Origin: Bacteriovorax stolpii
Lineage (GTDB): Bacteria; Bdellovibrionota; Bacteriovoracia; Bacteriovoracales; Bacteriovoracaceae
Direction: 5' to 3'
DNA: 63,065 bases
Assembly (NCBI GenBank): GCA_945905815.1
Contig: CAMDQH010000010.1
Location: 1-63,065 of the forward strand
How positions within the stretch are numbered: the stretch's first letter is position 1; every line of letters begins with the position of its first letter. Both the position numbers and the translations under genes were made by a program. This document shows positions 52,470 through 60,395 of the stretch, piece after piece. The notes beneath the pieces were generated by a model. That model searched no databases. It was not told where the DNA came from and saw only the letters and a list, made by a program, of their open reading frames with translations.

Positions 52470-53091
52470 CTGACGGACAGACGTCTTTTAGTACACAAAG
52501 ATCGCACTGGGGTCTTCTTGCAATGCAGGTTCTTCTTCCTAAAAAAATAAGTAAGTGGGACAAATCCGTCCACGTTTCATTGGGAAATAGCTTGATGAGA
52601 TCTTTTTCTACTTTTTCAGGATCCATATTCTTTGTAAGGCCTAACAACAGGGTTGTTCGCTTAACATGAGTATCGACTACAATACCTGTATTAATATTGA
52701 AGGCATTACCTAAAACAACGTTTGCTGTTTTTCTTCCCACTCCAGGCAATTCAGTAAGTTCTTCAACTGTTTTTGGAACTTGGCCAGCATATTTATCAAC
52801 CAGTAACTGAGAACAACCAAGTAATGCCTTACTTTTATTATTAAAGAAATTAATAGATTTTATAGCTTCTTGAATGTCTTCTAGCTTCGCCCTGGCCATC
52901 TTTTGAGGAGTGGGGAATTTTTTGAATAAGTTTGGGGTTACTAGGTTTACCCTTACATCAGTACATTGTGCAGAGAGGATAGTAGCAATAAGAAGCTCGA
53001 ATGGGTTTGAGTGGTTTAACTCACAATGAGCGTCAGGATAGAGGCTTTTTAAGCGACTAAATACTACAAGTGCTAGATCATTTTTTTTCAT
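52420..53091 (-). CDS. nth: Endonuclease III
   Basis: Base-excision-repair glycosylase/AP lyase for oxidised pyrimidines. 223 residues: helix-hairpin-helix LPGVGRKTANVVL with the catalytic Lys, VVDTHVKR with the catalytic Asp, and a C-terminal 4Fe-4S cluster C-x6-C-x2-C-x5-C (CIARRPQCDLCVLKDVC). The ATG at 53091 is chosen over an upstream TTG. It is divergent from rlmE by about 33 bp. Confidence 0.96.
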   Translation of the reverse strand: MKKNDLALVVFSRLKSLYPDAHCELNHSNPFELLIATILSAQCTDVRVNLVTPNLFKKFPTPQKMARAKLEDIQEAIKSINFFNNKSKALLGCSQLLVDKYAGQVPKTVEELTELPGVGRKTANVVLGNAFNINTGIVVDTHVKRTTLLLGLTKNMDPEKVEKDLIKLFPNETWTDLSHLLIFLGRRTCIARRPQCDLCVLKDVCPSVIREKKVLQKVPRDTK

Positions 53092-53098
53092 GGCCCAT

Positions 53099-53117
53099 TT
53101 TAGCAAAGCTTGCTAAA
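53099..53117. promoter_or_regulatory. Palindrome between nth and rlmE
   Basis: TTTAGCAA-AGC-TTGCTAAA, perfect 8-pair arms, centred in the 33-bp gap between divergent start codons. It is likely an operator or shared promoter element for both genes. No T-run or other terminator feature is present. Confidence 0.5.
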
Positions 53118-53124
53118 GAACGGC

Positions 53125-53721
53125 ATGGGTAATTTTAAAGTTAAAGACCACTATTTTGATAAGGCAAAGCAAGAAAACTACGTTGCCCGCAGTGTTTATA
53201 AGCTAGAGGAAATTGACCAACGTTATAAAATTCTTGGCCCGGGCATGCTAGTTGTAGATTTTGGATACTTTCCTGGCTCTTGGGTTCAGTACACGAGTAA
53301 GGTCATTGGGGAAGAAGGCCAAGTCGTTGGTATCGATATTCAAGAGGTAAACAAAAAACTTACGGGCATTAAGAACGTTAGGATTTTTCAAAAAGACATT
53401 TTCGACATAGCGGATCTATCACAATTGGATGTGAACCAGCAGTTTGATGTTGTTCTTTCAGATATGGCGCCAAGCACTACAGGAATGCAGTCATTGGATC
53501 AAATTCGTAGTCTTAACTTGGTTGAATCCGTTTTTGGACTCCTTCCGAAATTTCTCAGACCAGGGGGAAATTTTGTGATTAAGGTGTTTGATTCACAAGA
53601 TGCACAGAATTACCTTAAAGAGCAGAAAAATCGCTTTAATGAATTCCATTATTTGAAGCCCAAATCCACCAGAAGTGTCAGTAAAGAATTTTTTGTCATT
53701 GGAAAGAAGTTTAAGGCATAA
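53125..53721 (+). CDS. rlmE: 23S rRNA (uridine2552-2'-O)-methyltransferase
   Basis: 198 residues. FtsJ/RrmJ fold: DHYFDKAKQENYVARSVYKL near 7 (first catalytic Lys), SAM motif VVDFGYFPGSW, LSDMAPSTTG (catalytic Asp), VIKVF (catalytic Lys) and a final Glu in SKEFFVIG. The ATG at 53125 is preferred over a TTG five codons earlier. Motif I has Tyr-Phe where Ala-Ala is usual. Its stop lies 8 bp before the transpeptidase gene. Confidence 0.92.
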   Translation: MGNFKVKDHYFDKAKQENYVARSVYKLEEIDQRYKILGPGMLVVDFGYFPGSWVQYTSKVIGEEGQVVGIDIQEVNKKLTGIKNVRIFQKDIFDIADLSQLDVNQQFDVVLSDMAPSTTGMQSLDQIRSLNLVESVFGLLPKFLRPGGNFVIKVFDSQDAQNYLKEQKNRFNEFHYLKPKSTRSVSKEFFVIGKKFKA

Positions 53722-53728
53722 TGCTAAG

Positions 53729-54982
53729 ATGGTTTTCAAGGATTTAAACCGCCTCTCTTTATTGTGCTTATTTGGTCTTCTAGGCTCTTTTCCCGTATGG
53801 GCAAATCTCAATTTTATAAAAGACAATTCTCTTTTTCAAACTCCTGCTGATCTTCAAGCTATAAAGGCTGCACCATCAACAGCACCAGATGAGTGGAAAA
53901 AAATAATTGGCAAACATCAATCTTGGGATGAATTGATTGATTATGATTCAGCAAAATATAAAACAAATTATACTTTTAATTCCGAAATAGAAGAATTTGT
54001 TAAAAAACAGCTGGCCTTGTATAGACCTGACTTTACATCAGTTGTGGTTTTAGATAACGATACGGGTCATATTTTGGCGGCAGTTGATTACGCTAGAAAG
54101 GCAAATATCTTTGGGCGAGACCTGGCGTTCACAACAACACATCCATCTGCAAGTATTTTTAAAATAATAACAGCAGCAGACCTTTTAGAAAATACTCATA
54201 TTAAAACGGATACAGAGTTCAGCTTTACAGGCAGATCAACGACTCTTTACCGTTCCCAACTTAAAGAACCACCAAATCGTCGTTGGATTAGAAGCCTTGA
54301 TTTACAGAAAGCTTTTGCTACATCTAATAATGTTATTTTTGGAAGAACAGCAATCGAGAATCTGACTCCGGCCGGCTTGAAGCGCATGGCGGAGAAATTT
54401 GGTTTTAATAAAAAGATTCTTGAGGGTATTAACCTTGCCCCATCAGTTTTTAATATGGCCCAGGACCAATACAATCTTGCAGAATTCTCTTCAGGCTTAA
54501 ATACTCAGACCGTAATGAGTCCAGTTCATGGGGCAGTGATCGCTTCGGTAATTGCTAACGGAGGCCTTTTCCGTTATCCGGTAGTTATAAAATCAGTGCA
54601 AGGATTGCAGGATAAAAAAATAATCTATCCGCCAATTCAAAAAGATGAGCAGGTGCTCACAGCTCAATCTGCTGAGGACTTAAGAACATTGGCAATGGCC
54701 ACAATTACGCAGGGAACAGCACGATCATCATTTCGCAGAAGTCTTTATTTATTAAATAAGCTAGAAATAGGTGGAAAGACAGGAAGTATCACCGGTGGTG
54801 AGCCTTACGGGAAAAGAGACTGGTTTGTTAGCTACGCAAAATCCAATGAAGATAAGAGCGACAAGGGCATATCTATTTGTGTCATGATTGTTAATCAGAA
54901 AAAGTGGTATATAAAAGCACCACTACTTGCTAAAAATATTATGGAATATTACTACTCAACAGTATATCCGTTAAAAAAATAA
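53729..54982 (+). CDS. Secreted penicillin-binding transpeptidase without dimer domain
   Basis: 417 residues. A signal peptide (LSLLCLFGLLGSFPVWA, cleavage after VWA) replaces a membrane anchor. Transpeptidase motifs: S142-I-F-K, S-N-N near 212 and K350-TG (GGKTGS). The N-terminal PBP dimer domain of class B PBPs is missing, so it resembles a stand-alone transpeptidase or a class D beta-lactamase-like enzyme. Position between rlmE and lepB. It may be a peptidoglycan-modifying enzyme, perhaps for predator wall or prey wall, though that is speculation. Confidence 0.85.
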   Translation: MVFKDLNRLSLLCLFGLLGSFPVWANLNFIKDNSLFQTPADLQAIKAAPSTAPDEWKKIIGKHQSWDELIDYDSAKYKTNYTFNSEIEEFVKKQLALYRPDFTSVVVLDNDTGHILAAVDYARKANIFGRDLAFTTTHPSASIFKIITAADLLENTHIKTDTEFSFTGRSTTLYRSQLKEPPNRRWIRSLDLQKAFATSNNVIFGRTAIENLTPAGLKRMAEKFGFNKKILEGINLAPSVFNMAQDQYNLAEFSSGLNTQTVMSPVHGAVIASVIANGGLFRYPVVIKSVQGLQDKKIIYPPIQKDEQVLTAQSAEDLRTLAMATITQGTARSSFRRSLYLLNKLEIGGKTGSITGGEPYGKRDWFVSYAKSNEDKSDKGISICVMIVNQKKWYIKAPLLAKNIMEYYYSTVYPLKK

Positions 54983-54994
54983 AAGGTATCTATT

Positions 54995-55789
54995 ATGGAA
55001 GACAATCAAACGCCAGAAGTTGCCATTAATCCTGAACCGCTAGTGGTTCCAGTTGTAGGAATTTCCAGAAAAGATAAGTTTATTAAAGAAGCTAAATCTT
55101 TTACGATGATAATTTTGTCTGTTTTGATTTTTCGCTCGGTTCTTTTTGAACCATTTAAAATCCCTTCAGGTTCAATGATTCCTACGTTGCTCATAGGAGA
55201 CTTTATTCTTGTGAACAAGTTTGCTTACGGTTTCAAGATTCCTTTCAGTGATTGGTTTTCTGATCCTGTTTACGTAACAGGACCTAAATCACCTGAACGA
55301 GGTGACGTAATTGTTTTCAAATATCCAAAAGATACAAGTCTTAATTATATCAAGCGAGTTATTGGTCTGCCGGGCGACACGATAGAAGTTATCGACAAGG
55401 TGGTTTACGTAAATAACAAGCCAATTGAAACCAAAGAGATTGATGGCAAAAAGATCATTGAAGATATGGATGATCGCTATAAAACATACCAGTTTAAATT
55501 TATGGAAACTAAAACTGGTAATGCAACTCATACGACACAGATTGATGTTGGGAATGATTACTTTGCCAATTATTATAAGTTTACCGTTCCTAAAGAGCAC
55601 TATTTTGTAATGGGCGATAATCGGGACTTCTCGGCCGATTCGCGTCGCTGGGGCACAGTGCCTTTCGGTCACATAAAAGGTAAAGCAATTGCTATTTGGT
55701 TTTCACTTTCTGTACCATGGCCAGGAAGTGAGGATGAGCAGGAAACGTTAAAGTTTAGACCATGGAGAATTGGAACCATAATTGATTAA
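54995..55789 (+). CDS. lepB: Signal peptidase I
   Basis: 264 residues, one N-terminal membrane helix. Catalytic Ser60 in PSGSMIPT and Lys120 in YIKRVIGLPGD, then GDNRDFSADSRRWG near 210. It removes signal peptides at the periplasmic face. A 60-residue insertion between the Lys block and GDNR is present. A terminator follows the stop. Confidence 0.96.
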   Translation: MEDNQTPEVAINPEPLVVPVVGISRKDKFIKEAKSFTMIILSVLIFRSVLFEPFKIPSGSMIPTLLIGDFILVNKFAYGFKIPFSDWFSDPVYVTGPKSPERGDVIVFKYPKDTSLNYIKRVIGLPGDTIEVIDKVVYVNNKPIETKEIDGKKIIEDMDDRYKTYQFKFMETKTGNATHTTQIDVGNDYFANYYKFTVPKEHYFVMGDNRDFSADSRRWGTVPFGHIKGKAIAIWFSLSVPWPGSEDEQETLKFRPWRIGTIID

Positions 55790-55794
55790 ATATT

Positions 55795-55820
55795 AACCCG
55801 CTTCGGCGGGTTTTTTATTT
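55795..55820. terminator. Rho-independent terminator shared by lepB and mutS2
   Basis: AACCCGC, UUCG tetraloop, GCGGGTT, then a T-run. It ends the plus-strand lepB transcript and overlaps the 3' end of mutS2 on the minus strand. Confidence 0.95.
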
Positions 55821-58181
55821 TAGTATGATACGTGTTTCACCATCATTGCCATTTTCGGACAAGTCTTGCTGAAATTCTTTAGATTTTTTTACATAGCCCC
55901 GCAGCCAGTTTTTAAGAATCCCATCACCATGTCCATGTATGACATTCATAAATGGAATGTCATCAGTTAACAGGTCACCTAAAGCATTTTCTATGAGGTT
56001 CTGGCATTCGGAAAGTCTCATCCCACGTACGTCATATTCAAATCGAGCATCCGTGTTTTTTGAAAAAGAAACACTTATTTTAGGCTGAAGCGAGGCACGT
56101 TTAGAATTGGCAAGACTAGTAATAGGTACATTTATTTTAATAGGGCCTTTACCAATGAGTACTTCATTTTTTCTGGTATCAAGATTGAGAACGGTAAATT
56201 CTTTTTTGAAAGTTATGGAGTAAACAGTATCCCCTAAATTTAGGTCGTTTAATAAAAGGTCCCCATTAAGTTCAATTGGTTCTGGCTCTTCAGTTTCTTC
56301 CTTGAGTGCTCGTAATTTCACATTAAGTTGATGTGATTTTTCATCGACACGTTTAACTTTTGTGATTTCTTTCCTGCGTGCATCTTCTACTAAGTCTCTG
56401 GCTTCCTGAAGGATTTTTTCCACTTCTTTTTTGGCTTTTGAAAGTTCGTCATTAAGTTTTAGATTTAAAACACCCTCCATTGCCCCTTTTTGATTTTTCA
56501 TCTCCATTTCAAGTTGATGATTTGAGCTCAAAAGTTGATCAAGTTCAATTTGCTTTTGAGATACTCTTTGAAGGAGTGTTTCGTAACTTACATTTTTAGC
56601 ACTCAAATGAGTAAGGGCCTTGTCCGGGATATCTATCACGTCTGGATTATTGCGTGCAAGGATGCGGAATATATCGATCGCCATTGAGGCTCCAGGAGTG
56701 CCCCATTGAATTTTATATGTAGGTCTCATTGCCTTAGTATCAAATCCAACGTGACAGGAAATGTAGTTTCGATCTTGGTGGATCAGAGTTTTAAACATCT
56801 GGTGATGGGTTGAAACAACAATGTGACAAATGGCCCGTTTATGTAGTTCGTCAAAATAAGAAAGCGAAAGTGCTGAAGCTTCATCGGATGATGTGGAATT
56901 AAATATTTCATCAATTAAAATTAAATTGGATGGAAGTATATTTTCCATTAGCTCGATATAGTTCTTAACTTCTCCTGAGAAGGAGCTGAGACCAGTTTGA
57001 AGATTTTGTAAATCATTGCCAAAATAAAATAATCCTTCATAGGGATACATTTCGGCTTCTGCTGCCGGTACAAAAAATCCGTGATAGAAAAGTAAATAAG
57101 AGATGGTAAGTGATTTCAAGAAAACAGTTTTACCACCTGTGTTCGGCCCAGAAATAACGATGCCATGTTCTTTAGAGTTGCAATCAGCATTGTTCTTGAC
57201 CGCATTTTTTAATAGAGGATGGAAAAGTTGAGTAAACTTAAAACCGGGAGTTGATCTAATACTGGGACACTCTAAGGCATATTGATTAGCGAAATCAGAT
57301 TTTGCTAAATAAAAGTCAATTTTCAAGAATAAATGATAAGTAGAACCCAATAGGTCTGAGAAATCATAAAGCGCATGAGAAAACTTCATTGCTAGCTGGT
57401 TAATTATTTCGTCAATTTTAGCGATAGTTTCCATGCGGCGGTTACACAGCTCCCGTACTTGATTTGGTTCCACGAAAAGCGTTTGACCTGATTCAGATCT
57501 TGAAACAATCATTCCAATTTCAGAACGGTAAGAATCTGATCTTACCGGAACCACGTAACGGTCATGATGAACATCATAACTACTATATTGGAGGATCTTT
57601 TGATTACTTGGATCAGTAATCCATTCCTGAACTGATTTTCGGATTTTTTCCTCGAGGTCTCTTAAGCGTCGGTTTAAATCAGCAAGTTCTGGATGCCGTT
57701 CAAAATGTACTTCGCCTGTATCATCTACTAAATGCCGAAATTCTTTTAAGAATTTGCGTTGTACGGGCTGAAAATCGACTTCTGACAGATTTTGAAACTC
57801 GGCCAATTTGAATAATGGAAAATCTTTTTTTATAAAAAACCCACACTCAATAAGAATGCTCAGCTTGTTCAATTCAGAAAAGCTTAAGACTCCTTTTTTG
57901 CTGATATGTGCCCTAAAACGTTCCAAAGATCTATCTGCTGGTAGCTTAGAAAAAATCTGCCCAAGAACCTGACGGTACTCATCCTTAATTTCTTTAAAAT
58001 AACTCTGTGTTCTAATAAACTCAGTGGAAAGCTGATCTAGCTGTCCTAAATATATCTTCCCAACCAGTTCTTCCTTATTGCGTTCAAAATAAGCAAACTG
58101 GGCTATAATTCTAGTAATCACGTCCCATTCAACTTGCGAATGGTGTATGGAGTGATTGGTGTTAATGAGATTTATAGTCAT
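55815..58181 (-). CDS. mutS2: MutS2 / RqcU, ribosome-collision ATPase with Smr domain
   Basis: 788 residues, close to B. subtilis MutS2 (785). P-loop GPNTGGKT near 325, Walker B LILIDEIFNSTSSDEAS near 420, long coiled coil at about 515-620, and a C-terminal Smr domain with DVRGMRL and VIHGHGDGIL. MutS2 senses stalled, collided ribosomes in B. subtilis and splits them, feeding ribosome quality control (established knowledge). The ATG at 58181 abuts the ATG of the RqcH-like gene on the other strand; an in-frame TTG lies three codons upstream. Confidence 0.9.
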   Translation of the reverse strand: MTINLINTNHSIHHSQVEWDVITRIIAQFAYFERNKEELVGKIYLGQLDQLSTEFIRTQSYFKEIKDEYRQVLGQIFSKLPADRSLERFRAHISKKGVLSFSELNKLSILIECGFFIKKDFPLFKLAEFQNLSEVDFQPVQRKFLKEFRHLVDDTGEVHFERHPELADLNRRLRDLEEKIRKSVQEWITDPSNQKILQYSSYDVHHDRYVVPVRSDSYRSEIGMIVSRSESGQTLFVEPNQVRELCNRRMETIAKIDEIINQLAMKFSHALYDFSDLLGSTYHLFLKIDFYLAKSDFANQYALECPSIRSTPGFKFTQLFHPLLKNAVKNNADCNSKEHGIVISGPNTGGKTVFLKSLTISYLLFYHGFFVPAAEAEMYPYEGLFYFGNDLQNLQTGLSSFSGEVKNYIELMENILPSNLILIDEIFNSTSSDEASALSLSYFDELHKRAICHIVVSTHHQMFKTLIHQDRNYISCHVGFDTKAMRPTYKIQWGTPGASMAIDIFRILARNNPDVIDIPDKALTHLSAKNVSYETLLQRVSQKQIELDQLLSSNHQLEMEMKNQKGAMEGVLNLKLNDELSKAKKEVEKILQEARDLVEDARRKEITKVKRVDEKSHQLNVKLRALKEETEEPEPIELNGDLLLNDLNLGDTVYSITFKKEFTVLNLDTRKNEVLIGKGPIKINVPITSLANSKRASLQPKISVSFSKNTDARFEYDVRGMRLSECQNLIENALGDLLTDDIPFMNVIHGHGDGILKNWLRGYVKKSKEFQQDLSENGNDGETRIILK

Positions 58182-59519
58182 ATGATTCAATACTATCTAG
58201 ATTTACAAAAACAGGTTAAAGATATTAGTGAGCATAACCTTGCTTATGGTCAAATTCAAAAGATTTATAGCACTTCATTTTTTATCTCATTTTCTATTCG
58301 TTCTCCCGGTAAGACTTGGCACCTCTATTTAGGCCGCGGCGCTGGTCAAGAAGGGGCCTGGTTACATGATGAGGCGCCACTTCCTGCATTGAGGCGCAAG
58401 GATACTTTCCTCGAATACCTTAGGAAACATATCAGTTCTTGCAGTTTTGTTTCAATGGAAGTGGATCAGTTTGACCGAATTTTGAAACTTTCCTACCAAA
58501 AATACGGGCAACTTCAAACGATACTCTTTTTTTGGAAGGCCAGAAAGTTGTATTTTCTGCATCACTACCAAGAGGCACCTGAAACCCCATTTAAAATCCT
58601 TATGAGCTGGCATGGAAAAGCGTTTGTCCCAAATGCTGACTTAGCAAGTTTTTATGATTTTTTTAACGAGGTTGGACGCCGTACAGATATGGACCATGAC
58701 CTACGTTCCTCATCATCATCAACTATTTCACAACTTCTCCAAGATGAAATGATCGCGGCAAAGCTCAAAGGTATGAATTCTGCACCGACATTTTTACAAA
58801 GAAAAATTACTAATATTGAAGAGGATTTAAATCGTACAAAACAGTGGGATCAAATGCAGGAAATGTTGGATAAAGATGAATCTCTACAAATGTACGAACT
58901 GAAAGTTGGAGCGCATAAAATTAAATTTGAAGGTGATCTAAATGCCTTTGAGAGAAGAAATTTGTTATTTGAGAAAATAAAGAAACTAAAGCGCGGCGAA
59001 GGAATTCTGAATCAGCGATTATTAGATGCGAAGGATCTCCTCGCTGGAAAAAAAGTAGAATCTAAATCAGCGTCTACACTGGCAATTACAAAGCCGATCT
59101 GGGGCAAGGAAGTTCAAAAAGAAGGTACGGTAAAAGTAAAGACACCAGAAAAAGAGGATTACAGGGTTTTTAAGTTTGATAATTTCACAATTGGGGTGGG
59201 ACTGAGTTCATTTGGAAACGATCAACTCAGGAACAAATGGGCGAACAAGGAAGATGTGTGGATTCATCTTGATGGGCAAAAAAGCGCCCATGCCATAATA
59301 AAACTGCAGACTTCCCAAGCAATTACTCCAGACATAATTAATCTAGGTGCTACAATAGTTGCCCATTTCTCTCACTTTAATGACGACTGGATCGCAATTG
59401 TCCATACCCTGGTAAAAAATTTGAAAGGTGTGACTGGCTCACCAGGTATGGTAATATACAAAAAAGAAAAACACCTTAGGTGTCCTCGAATTGATTCAAA
59501 TATATGGTTAAAGGAATAA
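58182..59519 (+). CDS. RqcH-like NFACT protein (ribosome quality control tailing factor)
   Basis: 445 residues. NFACT-N at about 1-160 with the Asp98-Arg99 pair (QFDRILKL) that binds tRNA for Ala-tailing in RqcH, a coiled-coil region at about 200-290 and an NFACT-R domain (FDNFTIGVGLSSFGNDQL...DVWIHLDG, then VTGSPGMVIYKKEK). RqcH adds C-terminal alanine tails to stalled nascent chains on the 50S subunit (family knowledge). It is shorter than B. subtilis RqcH (570), mainly in the middle. Its start codon abuts that of mutS2, so both leaders lie inside the other gene. Confidence 0.85.
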   Translation: MIQYYLDLQKQVKDISEHNLAYGQIQKIYSTSFFISFSIRSPGKTWHLYLGRGAGQEGAWLHDEAPLPALRRKDTFLEYLRKHISSCSFVSMEVDQFDRILKLSYQKYGQLQTILFFWKARKLYFLHHYQEAPETPFKILMSWHGKAFVPNADLASFYDFFNEVGRRTDMDHDLRSSSSSTISQLLQDEMIAAKLKGMNSAPTFLQRKITNIEEDLNRTKQWDQMQEMLDKDESLQMYELKVGAHKIKFEGDLNAFERRNLLFEKIKKLKRGEGILNQRLLDAKDLLAGKKVESKSASTLAITKPIWGKEVQKEGTVKVKTPEKEDYRVFKFDNFTIGVGLSSFGNDQLRNKWANKEDVWIHLDGQKSAHAIIKLQTSQAITPDIINLGATIVAHFSHFNDDWIAIVHTLVKNLKGVTGSPGMVIYKKEKHLRCPRIDSNIWLKE

Positions 59520-59521
59520 TC

Positions 59522-60325
59522 ATGAAAGTTGTTTTGCTAATTCTTGCTCTTATATCTCTCAATGCACTTGCTCAAGACCCCCTCATGTATCTAACGAGTT
59601 TTGATTCTAAAATATATTCTTTAAAGACAAAAGGGATTAAAGAATTTGTTGTTGATATTGAAAATCCAAAAATCACCAAACAAATAAATGATCAAATTAT
59701 ATTTGGAAATGTTAAGGAAGTTATCTTTAGGACTTATTGGACTTCAAGTCCCGAGAGAATTGCTATTGAAGTGATTGGACTTCCGGAGGGCTTCAGAGAA
59801 ATAAAAGAAGAACTAAAAGTTGCTATATTAGGCCTTATTGATAATTTGCTTCCTTTGACGACGGCTCAGCGCTTCGCAGGATATAAGTTCCACTCCGGCG
59901 CAAATCCAAAAGAATTTGTTGCTCAGGACTCGACAGGAATAGCTAACATTCAATCGTTTGTTCTTAAATTCAATAATGAGGATTGCTTGACTGAGGTTAT
60001 TGGAAAAAAAACCATTGGAACTCTTGTTGCCATTCCTAGATATGAAAAAGCCAGTTTTTCAGCAGGTAAATGGGTGCTTAAATCTTTATCTACTACAAAC
60101 TCTGAAAATGGCCAATCCATGGTCGTCAAAAAGGACCTTAAATATGGAACATCTCAAGGCATTGGTGTACTAACAGAAGTCACAGTAACCACTGAACAAA
60201 GATCAGAAAACACTGCGGCCAAGCCTCTGATTTCAGGAGAAACGGTTAATTTTAAGAATTATAAAATTAATGCCGGCTACGCCATGAAATATTTCTTAGG
60301 GGAATCCTCTAAAACTTCCCCTTAA
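59522..60325 (+). CDS. Secreted protein of unknown function, 267 aa
   Basis: A signal peptide (MKVVLLILALISLNALA, cleavage before QD) is followed by a mostly beta-strand region with no cysteine pair and no known motif; the end contains many Thr/Lys strands. The ATG at 59522 follows AAGGAA. It lies 2 bp after the RqcH-like gene, so it may share its transcript. Likely periplasmic; I cannot assign a family. Confidence 0.62.
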   Translation: MKVVLLILALISLNALAQDPLMYLTSFDSKIYSLKTKGIKEFVVDIENPKITKQINDQIIFGNVKEVIFRTYWTSSPERIAIEVIGLPEGFREIKEELKVAILGLIDNLLPLTTAQRFAGYKFHSGANPKEFVAQDSTGIANIQSFVLKFNNEDCLTEVIGKKTIGTLVAIPRYEKASFSAGKWVLKSLSTTNSENGQSMVVKKDLKYGTSQGIGVLTEVTVTTEQRSENTAAKPLISGETVNFKNYKINAGYAMKYFLGESSKTSP

Positions 60326-60395
60326 AAGCATGTTATTTATACACAGTTAACCCTCATATTTTCTGTAAAATCATACTGAGTGTTAAATTTAGGGC

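Noticed and set aside
55289-55672. Minus-strand frame opposite lepB
   Set aside because: Shadow of lepB, whose catalytic motifs are unambiguous.
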